A stretch of DNA of 64,000 nt from Candidatus Thalassarchaeaceae archaeon (GCA_943841885.1 CALSZZ010000004.1:1-64000); one strand, 5' to 3'. Shown: positions 37,309-46,647, counted from the stretch's first letter. The notes: generated by a model not told the origin, from the letters alone. Numbers and translations are program-made.

Positions 37309-39966
37309 TCACACGGTTTTGTCTTTCTTTTCCCTATTAATGTCTAAGATGGTTACTGCTTTTTCAACACTTCCAACAGATATTTTTTCTTCTTTTTCCA
37401 ATGCAGAAAGTGCACCTAAAATTATATTATTCGTATCTATCTCAAAGAATTTTCGTAATGCTTCTCTGGTATCTGAACGACCATATCCATCAGTTCCTAA
37501 AACAATGAATTGTCCGCCCACCCATCTTTGTATCATTTCAGGTATTGCTGAAATATGATCTGAAACCGCAATGGTTGGAATATTATCTCCAAAACAGTAT
37601 TCAACATATGATTTTTTAATATTTTGGGGATATAATACATTATTTCTTTGGATATTGAGTCCTTCGCGCCTTAATTCTCCATATGATGTGACAGACCAAA
37701 CTTCTGAATCTATATCAAACTTTGATTTTAACAAATCATGGGCTTCCTTAACATAGTCTAAAATTGGCCCAGAGCCAAGTAATCGAACTTTGATATTATC
37801 TCCTTTACTTTCAATTAATTTGTACGCTCCTTTGATTATCCCTTCATCTACTCCTTCCGGTTTAGGAGGTTGTTGTTGATTTTCATTATATAGCATGATA
37901 TAATTAAAAACGTCTAATTCTTGACCCCACATTTCATCGATTCCATGTTTGATAATCGTAGATAATTCATATGCATATGCAGGATCCCATGCTTTACAAG
38001 AAGGTACAGTTGAAGCAATAAGAAGGCTGTGTCCATCTTGATGTTGTAATCCTTCTCCATTCAGAGTTGTTCTTCCTGCTGTAGCGCCCATTAAAAATCC
38101 TCTAGCACGAGCGTCAGCAGCGCTCCAAATTTGGTCTGCAACTCTCTGGAATCCGAACATGGAATAAAATGTATAAAATGGCATAGTAGGAGTATTGGCA
38201 TGAGAATATGAAGTCGCACTTGCAATCCATGATGCAATAGCATTCGCTTCAGATATTCCCTCTTCAAGAATTTGCCCTGCATCAGATTCTTTATAATTTA
38301 AAAGCATTTTATGATCAACTGGAGTATATTTCTGTCCCTGAGATGAAAAAATTCCAAATTCACTGAATAAAGGATCCATGCCAAATGTTCTACCTTCATC
38401 AGGAATTATTGGAACTACTTTGTTTCCTATGTTTGATTTCATTATTTTTCTCAATAATCTAACAAATGCCATAGTTGTTGACACACGTTGTCCTAAAGGA
38501 GTGCCTTTGTCAAAATCAGAGTAAACATCATCATCTGGTAAATCTAAATTTATTTTCGGAGATTTTCTTGAAGGTAGAAATCCGCCTAACTCATTTCTAC
38601 GATTGATTAAATAACTATATTCCTCTGAATCTTTATCTAGAGAATAAAATGGACTATTTTCTAATTCACTATTTTCTATTTCAATACCCAGCCTTTCCTT
38701 ATATGCTGATAGGTCTTCAAAATTCATCTTCTTTTTCTGATGAGTAGAATTTCTACCTTCAAACGAATCTATTCCCCACCCCTTAACAGTGTGTGCCAGT
38801 ATTACTGCTGGTCCATCTGCTGCCTCTGCTGCTTTGTATGCAGAATATACTTTCAGAGGATCATGCCCTCCTCTTTTTAATTTTAAAATTTCAGAATCGG
38901 TCAATGAATTACCTAATTTTATTATTTCTTCATTACCAGAAAAAAATTCTGTACGGAATGATGAAACCTCTAATGTACTCATTCTTTGCCAATCACCGTC
39001 ATTAATTTTTTCCATCCTTTGTAAAATTATCCCCTTATTTGGGGATTCGAGTAATTTGTCCCAACCTGAATTCCATAATACTTTAATTACTGTCCAACCT
39101 GCTCCTCGATATAGGCCTTCTAATTCTTGAATGATGCTTGAATTTCCTCTTACTGGCCCATCTAATCTCTGTAAATTACAGTTAACAATTACTATTAAAT
39201 TATCTAGTTTTTCTCGTCCTGCAACTGCGATAGATGCTATGGACTCAGGTTCATCCATCTCTCCATCACCTAAAAATGCGAAAACTCTACTTTTTGATGT
39301 GTCTACTAAATCTCTCATATGAAGATATTTCCAGAATCTTGCCTGCATTACAGCACCCAACGGCCCTAGCCCCATAGATACTGTTGGATATTCCCAAAAA
39401 TCTTTCATTAATCGTGGATGCGGATATGAAGATAAGCCATCATTAAATGATTCTTGTCTGAAATTTATTAATTGCTCACGGGATATTCGCCCCTCCAAGT
39501 ATGCTCTTGCATAAATTCCTGGACTTGAGTGGCCCTGAATATATAATGCATCACCAATTCCATTGAATTCTTTACCTCTGAATATATGATTAAAACCAAC
39601 CTCATAAAGAGTTGAGCTAGATGAATATGAGGATATATGACCTCCTAATCCGTCAATTCTTCTATTTGCATCAGAAACAATTAACGCTGCATTCCATAAT
39701 ATTGAGTTCTGAATCTTTTTCTCTAATACTAAATCTCCTGGATAGGATATTTGTTGATTAAGAGGTATAGAATTTAGATATGGCGTTCTAGAAGTTTTAT
39801 GTATTGGTATTGAAAGAAGGTTTGCTTCAATCATTAACTCATGTAAAATCATTCTTGCTCTTTCGGGCCCATGTTCTTGAAAAACTGAACGGAGTGATTC
39901 TAGCCATTCATCAGTCTCTTCCTTATCATCATCTGGAAGGTTTTGATGAAAATTAAAATTTGCCAT
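37309..39966 (-). CDS. aceE: Pyruvate dehydrogenase E1 component, homodimeric AceE type
   Basis: TPP-dependent decarboxylation of pyruvate feeding acetyl-CoA synthesis; 885 residues, normal for AceE. Thiamine-binding signature FAFLGDGEMDEPES (about 225-240) continues with VIVNCNLQRLDGPVRGN. Other AceE landmarks: GHISSYSSSSTLYEVGFNH, VKGWGIDSFEGRN, IIPDEGRTFGMD, QDGHSLLIAS and GTDGYGRSDTREALRKFF. GAGGTGA lies before ATG 39966. No E2 or E3 gene is in the window. This E1 type is bacterial; most archaea use pyruvate:ferredoxin oxidoreductase, so it points to an aerobic lifestyle and horizontal gain. Confidence 0.96.
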   Translation of the reverse strand: MANFNFHQNLPDDDKEETDEWLESLRSVFQEHGPERARMILHELMIEANLLSIPIHKTSRTPYLNSIPLNQQISYPGDLVLEKKIQNSILWNAALIVSDANRRIDGLGGHISSYSSSSTLYEVGFNHIFRGKEFNGIGDALYIQGHSSPGIYARAYLEGRISREQLINFRQESFNDGLSSYPHPRLMKDFWEYPTVSMGLGPLGAVMQARFWKYLHMRDLVDTSKSRVFAFLGDGEMDEPESIASIAVAGREKLDNLIVIVNCNLQRLDGPVRGNSSIIQELEGLYRGAGWTVIKVLWNSGWDKLLESPNKGIILQRMEKINDGDWQRMSTLEVSSFRTEFFSGNEEIIKLGNSLTDSEILKLKRGGHDPLKVYSAYKAAEAADGPAVILAHTVKGWGIDSFEGRNSTHQKKKMNFEDLSAYKERLGIEIENSELENSPFYSLDKDSEEYSYLINRRNELGGFLPSRKSPKINLDLPDDDVYSDFDKGTPLGQRVSTTMAFVRLLRKIMKSNIGNKVVPIIPDEGRTFGMDPLFSEFGIFSSQGQKYTPVDHKMLLNYKESDAGQILEEGISEANAIASWIASATSYSHANTPTMPFYTFYSMFGFQRVADQIWSAADARARGFLMGATAGRTTLNGEGLQHQDGHSLLIASTVPSCKAWDPAYAYELSTIIKHGIDEMWGQELDVFNYIMLYNENQQQPPKPEGVDEGIIKGAYKLIESKGDNIKVRLLGSGPILDYVKEAHDLLKSKFDIDSEVWSVTSYGELRREGLNIQRNNVLYPQNIKKSYVEYCFGDNIPTIAVSDHISAIPEMIQRWVGGQFIVLGTDGYGRSDTREALRKFFEIDTNNIILGALSALEKEEKISVGSVEKAVTILDINREKKDKTV

Positions 39967-40045
39967 AGGTTCACCTCGGTGTTATCTTCAACACATGGGA
40001 TTGTCTCTTAGATTTCAAATGTTATATCAAACCACAAAACAAATA

Positions 40046-40624
40046 TCAAATTATATTTACTAAATAACAGTGATGTAGAGTTCTTAATCCTGAAATTGTA
40101 ATCGCTGAATCTCCTGCTATATATCTCTCGCCATTCCACTCTTTGACTACTCTAAGAACAGTTCTATGCCCGGGTATATTATTTGGATCTACTTTCAATT
40201 CTATACATACAGGCCCACCTTCGGCTATCCACTTTAACACTGCTTCTACTGAAAGACGTGCAAAGCCATGTTGTTGTTCTGAACTACGTACCCAATAACC
40301 AAGATTCCAGAGTGCTTTACCTGACCTTGTTATTCTATCAAATCCGATCAACCCAATAACAAAATTATCCCAAGGACGAATAATAATCCAGTGATGGAGC
40401 AGCCCCTTTCTTCCTTTACTTTCTGTATCATTGATGAAATTATAAATTTGGGCGTCAAATGATTTTTCTGTGACTATCCAAGGCATGGCCCAACTAACTT
40501 CTGGCCATGTTTCTTCAAATGCTTCTATTAATCCTGAAATATATTTAGTAGATGCAGGCCTTAATACGAGATTATCATTTACTCTAATTGATGAAGTTGT
40601 CCTGCGCATCTTAGCATAACGCAA
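40046..40624 (-). CDS. GNAT-family N-acetyltransferase (RimJ/RimL-like)
   Basis: 192 residues. The acetyl-CoA fold is visible as LVLRPASTKYISGLIEAFEE, WIIIRPWDNFVIGLIGFDRI, LWNLGYWVRSSEQQHGFARL (with the Q/R-x-x-G-x-A-like loop) and a C-terminal VDPNNIPGHRTVLRV that matches the 'N..S..v..k.GF' region of RimL-type enzymes. These usually acetylate protein N-termini or small amines. Start uncertain (codon 1 or 6); no ribosome-binding site is visible. Confidence 0.65.
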   Translation of the reverse strand: MRYAKMRRTTSSIRVNDNLVLRPASTKYISGLIEAFEETWPEVSWAMPWIVTEKSFDAQIYNFINDTESKGRKGLLHHWIIIRPWDNFVIGLIGFDRITRSGKALWNLGYWVRSSEQQHGFARLSVEAVLKWIAEGGPVCIELKVDPNNIPGHRTVLRVVKEWNGERYIAGDSAITISGLRTLHHCYLVNII

Positions 40625-40663
40625 GTGTTATTGTTCATCATACCTATGTAAAAATGAAGTTAT

Positions 40664-41887
40664 TTAAGGACGAAGTTTTTGTTTGGCTTGTATAACATTG
40701 GGGTCGCCTGGTAATGAATTTACAGCAGAATTAATCATCTTATCAACTGCATTAGGTCTACCTATTGTATCTAATAATTTACCGATTGGATATAATAAAT
40801 TAGTTTGTTCGCCTAAATGAGGTCCCACTTCATCAATTAATACAGTTGCCTGTGCTATATTTTTATCAATTGCTGCCCTCATTGCTGCAAGCACCTGTTC
40901 TTTGAGTTCAGAAAACTGCCATTCTTCTTGCTGAGTCCATGGCCAAAAAGTAATTACTTCATTTGGAACTGAAAGAGTATTATTTGCATGAGATAAAGGC
41001 ATAACCGGTGCCGAAGGTAGTGTTACTATTTTTTCTTGTTCTAATGACTTTTCATTTGAAATTGTATCTATTTTATATTCTTTTGACGGAAGTAGTGGAG
41101 GGATATGTGAAGGTGCCGAAGGTAGTAAAGTTTCATTTTCAGAATTTTTAATAATTTGAGAATCTATTGCTTCTGCTTTTATTTTTGGTTCCTTTAGTTC
41201 AGTAATCGGGCTTTCCTCTTCTTTAAAAAATGATTTTTCATAAATATCGACAACCCCATCGCCATCAAAATCTGCAGGCTGTAGTATCTCAATTTCATCA
41301 ATCTCCTCAGAAATATTTTGGGCATCCGTAATCTGTACATTATCCGGTGTTCCTGAAGTGGGTTGTATAAGTTCGATTTTATCATTATTAGGTTCTTCTA
41401 ATTCCTCAATTTCTTCTTCAGGTATCTCAAATTTAGTTGAAAAGGCAGGAGCATCTTCAGGTTTGAGTTGGTAATCTTCTATTTCTTCCTCTTCTGATGG
41501 TAGTTGAATAGTATTACTGGCCATTGCGAAATTGGGTTTACTACCCAAAACGACAGATTCTTCTTCAGTATATTGATTGACATTTACCGTGACATCATCC
41601 ATCTTAAATGTCGCTTTTGACCAATCTATAACCTCGGTTTCTTTTTCTTCATCAAATTCATTCATTAATTCATTAAATAAATTATTTGTATGAGATTCTT
41701 CTAAATTGGAGGTTTGTTGAAAATTTGGCTTATTTAACTGATAAGAGCAAGATACGCAGGTTTCTGACTTTGGATTATTGTTATACTGGCATAATGGGCA
41801 AATATTTTTTTCAGAAGAGTCTTTTTTTCCACTTTTTAAACCGATTCCACACCTATCGCCCACCCCTGACAATGTCACCTCGAACAA
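40664..41887 (-). CDS. Acidic zinc-ribbon protein with an EF-hand-like loop
   Basis: 407 residues, function not recognised. Residues about 31-48 form a zinc ribbon (CPLC...CVSC). A long, low-complexity acidic linker rich in Glu, Ile and Pro follows. Within it DFDGDGVVDIYEKS resembles a calcium-binding DxDxDG loop. The last 90 residues are predicted helical (EWQFSELKEQVLAAMRAAID, IDEVGPHLGEQTNLLYPIGKLL) and may be an interaction domain. No membrane segment. Similar zinc-ribbon plus disordered linker proteins are common in this archaeal group, but without known role. Confidence 0.6.
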   Translation of the reverse strand: MFEVTLSGVGDRCGIGLKSGKKDSSEKNICPLCQYNNNPKSETCVSCSYQLNKPNFQQTSNLEESHTNNLFNELMNEFDEEKETEVIDWSKATFKMDDVTVNVNQYTEEESVVLGSKPNFAMASNTIQLPSEEEEIEDYQLKPEDAPAFSTKFEIPEEEIEELEEPNNDKIELIQPTSGTPDNVQITDAQNISEEIDEIEILQPADFDGDGVVDIYEKSFFKEEESPITELKEPKIKAEAIDSQIIKNSENETLLPSAPSHIPPLLPSKEYKIDTISNEKSLEQEKIVTLPSAPVMPLSHANNTLSVPNEVITFWPWTQQEEWQFSELKEQVLAAMRAAIDKNIAQATVLIDEVGPHLGEQTNLLYPIGKLLDTIGRPNAVDKMINSAVNSLPGDPNVIQAKQKLRP

Positions 41888-41998
41888 ACTCTGCGTATAA
41901 TCATCACTGGGTCATGATATATCTTTATCTATAAATTTTTGAAATATCACAAGCATAACATTGAGGTAATCAATGTGCTGGGAGTTAATGGAAGTGAC

Positions 41999-42577
41999 AT
42001 GATGAACGACCACGAATCGCCAATTACAATCAATTCAGGTAGCGGAACTTTAGCTAAAGCAATAGTGTCCAATAAAAATGGAGAAAAGAACATACCCGAA
42101 GGAACAATATTGGCATCTAGAATAGATAGATTGGCTGCATTTATTTTAGATGTAATTGTAACGACTACTATACTTGTTTTTATTACACGTGGAAGTGTTT
42201 TTTATGTTTGGTATCTTAGTATGTGGTCATCTTATGATTTTCATTATTCTCTTGGTATGACATTCGTATTTTTTACAGCACATTGGCTCTATTGGAGGTT
42301 GAGTGGTATTTATCTTTCTAGATCTTTTGGACAAAAAATTTTTGGAATAGCTGTAGTATCTGATGATGGTTCAGAAATGACTAGTAAGATGTGGGATAGG
42401 AGAGTATTGCGTAAATTAATATACCTCATTCCAATAATTGGATGGTATAATGGAATTTATGATTTAGCAAGGATTTCTCAAAGACATACACATCAATCAG
42501 ACATAGATGTAAAAGTTAATTCGATTGTGGTAAAGGCTTACTCATTGCCTCCTTCATTTCGTAAACATATCAAATAG
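41999..42577 (+). CDS. RDD-family membrane protein
   Basis: About 192 residues. RDD hallmark: ASRIDRLAAFILDVIV (R and D residues at the start of the first helix), then a second hydrophobic helix pair, RSFGQKIFGIAVVS, and a closing helix region (LIYLIPIIGWYNGIYDL). RDD proteins are small integral membrane proteins sometimes linked to ion or compatible-solute exchange. Start taken at ATG 41999 or 42002, as the frame upstream has only a TTG. Precedes sua5 by 9 bp. Confidence 0.75.
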   Translation: MMNDHESPITINSGSGTLAKAIVSNKNGEKNIPEGTILASRIDRLAAFILDVIVTTTILVFITRGSVFYVWYLSMWSSYDFHYSLGMTFVFFTAHWLYWRLSGIYLSRSFGQKIFGIAVVSDDGSEMTSKMWDRRVLRKLIYLIPIIGWYNGIYDLARISQRHTHQSDIDVKVNSIVVKAYSLPPSFRKHIK

Positions 42578-42586
42578 GTGAATTAG

Positions 42587-43216
42587 TTGAAAGCCCTAGT
42601 AAACCATGCTTTGTCAGGAAATTGTATAATTTATCCAACAACAACCCAACCGGCATTGGGTTGTATATTGGACTCTGCGGCACTTGATATTCTCTATAAA
42701 ATAAAAAATAGGAAAAAAGATTTACCCCTTAGTATAGGGGTTTTTGACATACAACAGGCAAAAGAAATTGTCGAAGTTCCTGATGACGTGATTGAAATAT
42801 TGAAATATTTTCCTGAAGGTTCCTTGACTATAATTTTGAAGGCAAAGGAGACACTTGATTTACGTTTAGGAGGAGATTCGGTGGCCATAAGAGTTGTTGG
42901 TCACAAAGATGCTAAAAAAATATTAAATCAAACTGGACCATTGACTGCAACAAGTGCAAATATTAGTGGCATGAAACCTGTATTAAATTGTAAAAAAGCT
43001 GCAGATAATTTATCTACTGAAAAGTATAAAGTTATCGGCCATAATAGTTACAGTCTACAAGAAACTCCCAGTACTTTGATATCTTGGTGGACTGTGTGTG
43101 AATCACTTAAGTCGCCAAGCATCGAAGTATTGAGAGAGGGAATAGTTAGTTCAAAAGAGGTTCAAGAATGGTGGAAGAAGAAGATTTCAAGCAATGGAGA
43201 GATGCCGGACACGTAG
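42587..43216 (+). CDS. Sua5/YciO/YrdC family, probable threonylcarbamoyl-AMP synthase
   Basis: Forms L-threonylcarbamoyladenylate from Thr, bicarbonate and ATP for t6A37 of ANN-decoding tRNAs. 209 residues with the YrdC fold: IIYPTTTQPALGCILDS, KIKNRKKDLPLSIGV, the SLTIILKA strand, VAIRVVGH and GPLTATSANISG. The usual 'PTdT.yGLg' is PTTTQPALG here, so the ATP/Thr pocket is slightly altered. TTG start preceded by GGTGA. The last 48 bp overlap the methionine aminopeptidase gene, which suggests coupling. Confidence 0.82.
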   Translation: MKALVNHALSGNCIIYPTTTQPALGCILDSAALDILYKIKNRKKDLPLSIGVFDIQQAKEIVEVPDDVIEILKYFPEGSLTIILKAKETLDLRLGGDSVAIRVVGHKDAKKILNQTGPLTATSANISGMKPVLNCKKAADNLSTEKYKVIGHNSYSLQETPSTLISWWTVCESLKSPSIEVLREGIVSSKEVQEWWKKKISSNGEMPDT

Positions 43217-44181
43217 CGCGTAGAACCTTAGAAGGAATTAAGGGAGAGATTGTTGCTGGTAAGACTTGGAATGAAGTAATAGATTCTGCTGAAAGATTCA
43301 TTCGGAGGCATGGAGGGCAGGCTGCATTTCCAGTTACTATTTCTGTAAATGATATTGCTGCACACTATACAACTAATCACTCTGAAGATCCCTTGGACGA
43401 ATTAGATAGAGAGATGGTTTTCCAAAATGGCGATCTTGTTAAATTGGATGTTGGAGTCCATATCAAAGGAGCTTTAGCAGATAATGCCATGACTTTAGAA
43501 GTCGGCAACAATGGTGAACATACTGAACAAATTAAAGCTTCAATTGAGGCAAGAGATGCAGCCATTGAGAAAATGCATCCAGGCACCCCGTGGCATGAAA
43601 TTGGAGCTATAGCCGAACAGGTTACAAAAGATGCAGGTTTTATACCAATAAGAAATCTTTGTGGCCATCAAATGGAAAGATGGAATTTACATGCCGGCTT
43701 ATCTATACCCATGTACGCATGTGGACCTAATAATCCTGGTTTTAAAGGAGTTGTTGAAGAAGGAGGAGTATATGCAATAGAGCCGTTCAATACTACTGGT
43801 AAGACAGGAAAAATAGAGAATGTTTCCCCTAAAGGATCGTCCAATATCCTAAGGGTTACGGGAGACGTGACGATTCGTAAAGCACTTAGTAAAGGTAAAC
43901 TAAAACCTCTCGGGGCTACTATGGCTAGATATATAGAAGAGAGGTATCATACATTACCATTTGCTGAAAGATGGGCTTATCCCCTACTAGAGAAGCCATT
44001 TCCTGAGGAAAGTGAAGAGGCTTTAGTTAGGAAGTGGAATGCATTGATAAAAAAATTAACTGCAATAAGATTCTTAGAAGTTTATCCTGCTTTAAGGGAT
44101 GTAGATCGAGGAAACGTTGGGCAGTATGAACATACAGTTATGGTGACTGGGGGCGGTCCAGAAATACTAACAATAGAATAA
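43168..44181 (+). CDS. map: Methionine aminopeptidase, type 2
   Basis: Removes the initiator methionine from new proteins. 337 residues. The five metal ligands can be placed in LVKLDVGVHIKGALADNAMT (two Asp), GHQMERW (His), YAIEPF (Glu) and the final Glu near QYEHTVMV. The roughly 60-residue helical insertion near the C-terminus (RYHTLPFAERWAYPLLEKPF) marks type 2, the archaeal/eukaryotic form. ATG 43168 is preceded by AAAGAGG and lies inside the end of the Sua5-like gene. Confidence 0.95.
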   Translation: MVEEEDFKQWRDAGHVARRTLEGIKGEIVAGKTWNEVIDSAERFIRRHGGQAAFPVTISVNDIAAHYTTNHSEDPLDELDREMVFQNGDLVKLDVGVHIKGALADNAMTLEVGNNGEHTEQIKASIEARDAAIEKMHPGTPWHEIGAIAEQVTKDAGFIPIRNLCGHQMERWNLHAGLSIPMYACGPNNPGFKGVVEEGGVYAIEPFNTTGKTGKIENVSPKGSSNILRVTGDVTIRKALSKGKLKPLGATMARYIEERYHTLPFAERWAYPLLEKPFPEESEEALVRKWNALIKKLTAIRFLEVYPALRDVDRGNVGQYEHTVMVTGGGPEILTIE

Positions 44182-44266
44182 AAAAAGATTCGAAAGTTTC
44201 TTAATATTATTAAATCACAAGTATTTTCACAAAATGATTAATTAATACCTTCTATTATCATTTACC

Positions 44267-44331
44267 GTACGGGGCCGCAAGGTTCTCGCTGAGTGCATCC
44301 CATCCCCTCGCTTTTATCTCTCGCCCTGTAC
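44267..44331 (+). ncRNA. Candidate small structured RNA between convergent genes
   Basis: A GC-rich island in AT-rich surroundings. GTACGGGG (44267-44274) pairs with CCCTGTAC (44324-44331) over eight base pairs including one G-U. Just inside is GGCC-GCAA-GGTT (44273-44284), a short hairpin with a GNRA loop that competes for two of the outer Gs. It could be a small RNA or a shared terminator of map and the EamA-type gene. Strand is not certain; + is given because the GNRA loop reads on that strand. Confidence 0.35.
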
Positions 44332-44333
44332 AC

Positions 44334-45251
44334 TTATTCTTTCTGTCTGTTAACTTCTGTATTGCCGAATAAAGTTACAGTAATTATTGAGCCTAATATT
44401 AAAATCATCCCAGAAGATTGTTGTAAAGAAGGATTTTCTCGAAGAAATAAAATCCCCCATGCTATTGTCAAAACAGGTTGTAAAAGAAGTGCGAACGAAG
44501 TATGAGCTGCAGGTAAACGAGGAAGTGCATATGTAATGGCTATCCAACCAACTACTTGACATGAGATTGCTAGAATTATTAGCCATGCATGACTTGGGTA
44601 TGATAGTTGAAAATCTATGGGCTCAATATTAAGAGATTGTAAAGGTAAAATACCCAGTATAAAAAGTCCTAGAGCAGCACCTGCTGTAGTATCCAATTGA
44701 AGATTTTGCGCTGGGGATTTTTCTTTATTTGAATATCGATATATTATTAAAAAAGTGGAATAGAAAATTGCTGCAAATACTCCTCCTATTACTCCATAAG
44801 AAGGGTTTTCCCCATATGCTTCATTATCCCATATACCTGATATTAACACTAAACCAAGGATGACAATAGGTAAAACAATCAAAATTGATTTATTTGGTTT
44901 TTCACCAAGAAATTTCCAACTTATTAGTGTAACTATGATTACTTGTGAGTTCCCAATCATTGTAGCAATACCAGTACCGATATAATCTATAGCAGTATGA
45001 TATGCAAGAAAATCTAGTGCAAGAAATAACCCAGCAAGAAATGTTAATTGGCGAGATTTAGAACTTCTTATATCTAATGATTTGGAAAAATAAACTAATA
45101 AAATCAAAATTGGAAGAGCATAAATCATTCTAAAAAATGCTCCTGTAACAGGATTTGTTTCTGTTAATTTGTATATCAAAGGTGCAAATGATAAAACAGC
45201 AGACCCGAATAAAGCAACAACCATGTTTTTACGGCCTTTATCGACCAACAT
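44334..45251 (-). CDS. EamA/DMT-superfamily transporter
   Basis: 305 residues with ten hydrophobic helices in two EamA repeats (about 5-135 and 150-295). Repeat hallmarks: TGAFFRMIYALPILILL in the first, GTGIATMIGNSQVIIVTLISW at its end, and the second ending in HTSFALLLQPVLTIAWGILFLRENPS. Family members export amino acids, purines or other metabolites; the substrate is not readable. Short spacing (10 bp) to the glutaredoxin gene downstream. Confidence 0.85.
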   Translation of the reverse strand: MLVDKGRKNMVVALFGSAVLSFAPLIYKLTETNPVTGAFFRMIYALPILILLVYFSKSLDIRSSKSRQLTFLAGLFLALDFLAYHTAIDYIGTGIATMIGNSQVIIVTLISWKFLGEKPNKSILIVLPIVILGLVLISGIWDNEAYGENPSYGVIGGVFAAIFYSTFLIIYRYSNKEKSPAQNLQLDTTAGAALGLFILGILPLQSLNIEPIDFQLSYPSHAWLIILAISCQVVGWIAITYALPRLPAAHTSFALLLQPVLTIAWGILFLRENPSLQQSSGMILILGSIITVTLFGNTEVNRQKE

Positions 45252-45261
45252 AAAATGCAGC

Positions 45262-45588
45262 TCACTCTGATTTTATTTCTGAAATCATTTTGTGTAGTTC
45301 TCCACTTTCATACATTTCTAAAGCTATATCTGATCCGCCTATTAATTCCCCATTGATAAAAATTTGAGGCATTGTTGGAAAATCGGACCACGCACATACT
45401 GACGGTATAGCTCTTGAATCTGCAAGAATATTTACACTGGCAAAAGGCTGTTCTAACTCTTTTAGAACTGAAGCAGCCCGATTGCTAAACCCACACCTTG
45501 GCTCTTCAGGTGTACCTTTCATAAAGAGTACTATCTTATTATTATCAACTATTTCTTGCAATTCATCTGGCGTCCAATTAAAACTCAT
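45262..45588 (-). CDS. grxD: Monothiol glutaredoxin (Grx4/GrxD type)
   Basis: About 108 residues. The active-site motif is CGFS in EEPRCGFSNRAASVL, the sequence that holds a bridging [2Fe-2S] cluster with glutathione. The downstream TMPQIFINGELIGGSDIALEM is the glutathione-binding TVP and GG-x-D region. Start at ATG 45588 with AGGAGTGAG upstream; a GTG three codons earlier overlaps the BolA stop. Pairs with the BolA gene, its known partner in iron-sulfur cluster trafficking and iron sensing. Confidence 0.92.
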   Translation of the reverse strand: MSFNWTPDELQEIVDNNKIVLFMKGTPEEPRCGFSNRAASVLKELEQPFASVNILADSRAIPSVCAWSDFPTMPQIFINGELIGGSDIALEMYESGELHKMISEIKSE

Positions 45589-45593
45589 TCTTC

Positions 45594-45919
45594 TCACTCC
45601 TTTTTCTCCCTTCTGATATGAACTCCAAAGAATTCCACATTGCCCCCATGGGGGTCAAAGGCGGTTTCTCCACTTTTGGAGGCTTGTTCAGGAGTCATGC
45701 ATTTCAAATCTAGAGCATGTACTATATTTTGTTCAATAAAAGATTTGAAATGGCTAAGAAGAGGTCTTTGTCTCTGTAATGGTCTAATTCCCTCGTAATC
45801 TGAAGAGACAACTCTTACGTGAAAATGAATCGCCGCTTTTGTGAAGGTCTGTGACCGATACATTCGCATTTGGTACAACTTTAAGGACTTTCTGCCATCA
45901 TCCACTCTTCTGTAACCAT
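45594..45919 (-). CDS. bolA: BolA-family protein (two frameshifts)
   Basis: The visible frame from 45905 contains the second half of BolA: HVRVVSSDYEGIRPLQRQR, then HALDLKCMTPEQA. Its first 25 codons make no sense, but the other two frames do. ATG 45919 reads MVTEEWMMAE. After dropping one base in 45889-45891 it continues as VLKVVPNANVSVTDLHKSG, and after dropping one A in 45822-45825 it joins DSFHVRVVS. The result is a normal BolA of about 107 residues with its conserved 'p.a.v.v.D' and 'F.v.vvS..F.G' strands. BolA binds monothiol glutaredoxin to hold a [2Fe-2S] cluster. Confidence 0.78.
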
Positions 45920-45965
45920 GATACGTAAGAATAGGTCGTCATTATTGAATACTTGGGGTCTAGAA

Positions 45966-46647
45966 TTATTTATTCAATGCATCATATATAGAATTCAAAT
46001 TATACTTAAATGAATTTTTGTTGTTTATCAATCCAGAACCTACTACGGCTATATCAATACCCCATTCTGAAACTAAAGCAGCATTATGCTCTTTTATCCC
46101 CCCATCAATCATCAATTTTGTATGATGCCCCCCGGTATTAATTTGTTCATCTATACATTTCCTAAAAATACGTACTTTATCTTCCATTTCAAACATAAAT
46201 GATTGCCCTCCTTTACCCGGGTACGACTGACATGACAAGAACAAGGTCTAAGTCAGGAATAAGGGGTAAAACTTCTGATGTTGAAGTATCAGGATTAAGA
46301 ACACAACCAACTTGAACACCTGCTTTTTTTACTGTTTTTATAAATTTAGGAAAATCATCGACCGCTTCAATATGAGCAATTATCATATTGACACCAGCAT
46401 CAACATACTGATTCCACGTTTCTTCGGCATTTTTAATCATCAAATGACAATCAATAAAAACATCCGGACCTAACTTTTCTCTGACAGAGCGGATGATTGC
46501 TGGACCAAAAGTAATAGTTCGATTTATTACCCAATTACCGTCCATAACATCCATATGAATCCAATCTATTCCTGCATCTATTGCCTCATCAAGAATTTTT
46601 CCAAGATGGCAGAAATCTGCAGTTAAAATACTGGGTGTTATCTGCAT
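45966..46647 (-). CDS. rpe: Ribulose-phosphate 3-epimerase (one frameshift)
   Basis: Interconverts ribulose-5-P and xylulose-5-P. Start MQITPSILTADFCHLGKILDE; metal-binding WIHMDVMDG, FIDCHLMI and, in the second part, KLMIDGGI. The frame breaks at VMSVVPG; removing one base from CCCGGG (46216-46221) restores VMSVVPGKGGQSF, the conserved phosphate-binding loop. Repaired length is about 227 residues, as expected. The gene is divergent from thioredoxin. Many archaea lack this bacterial-type pentose enzyme. Confidence 0.88.
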
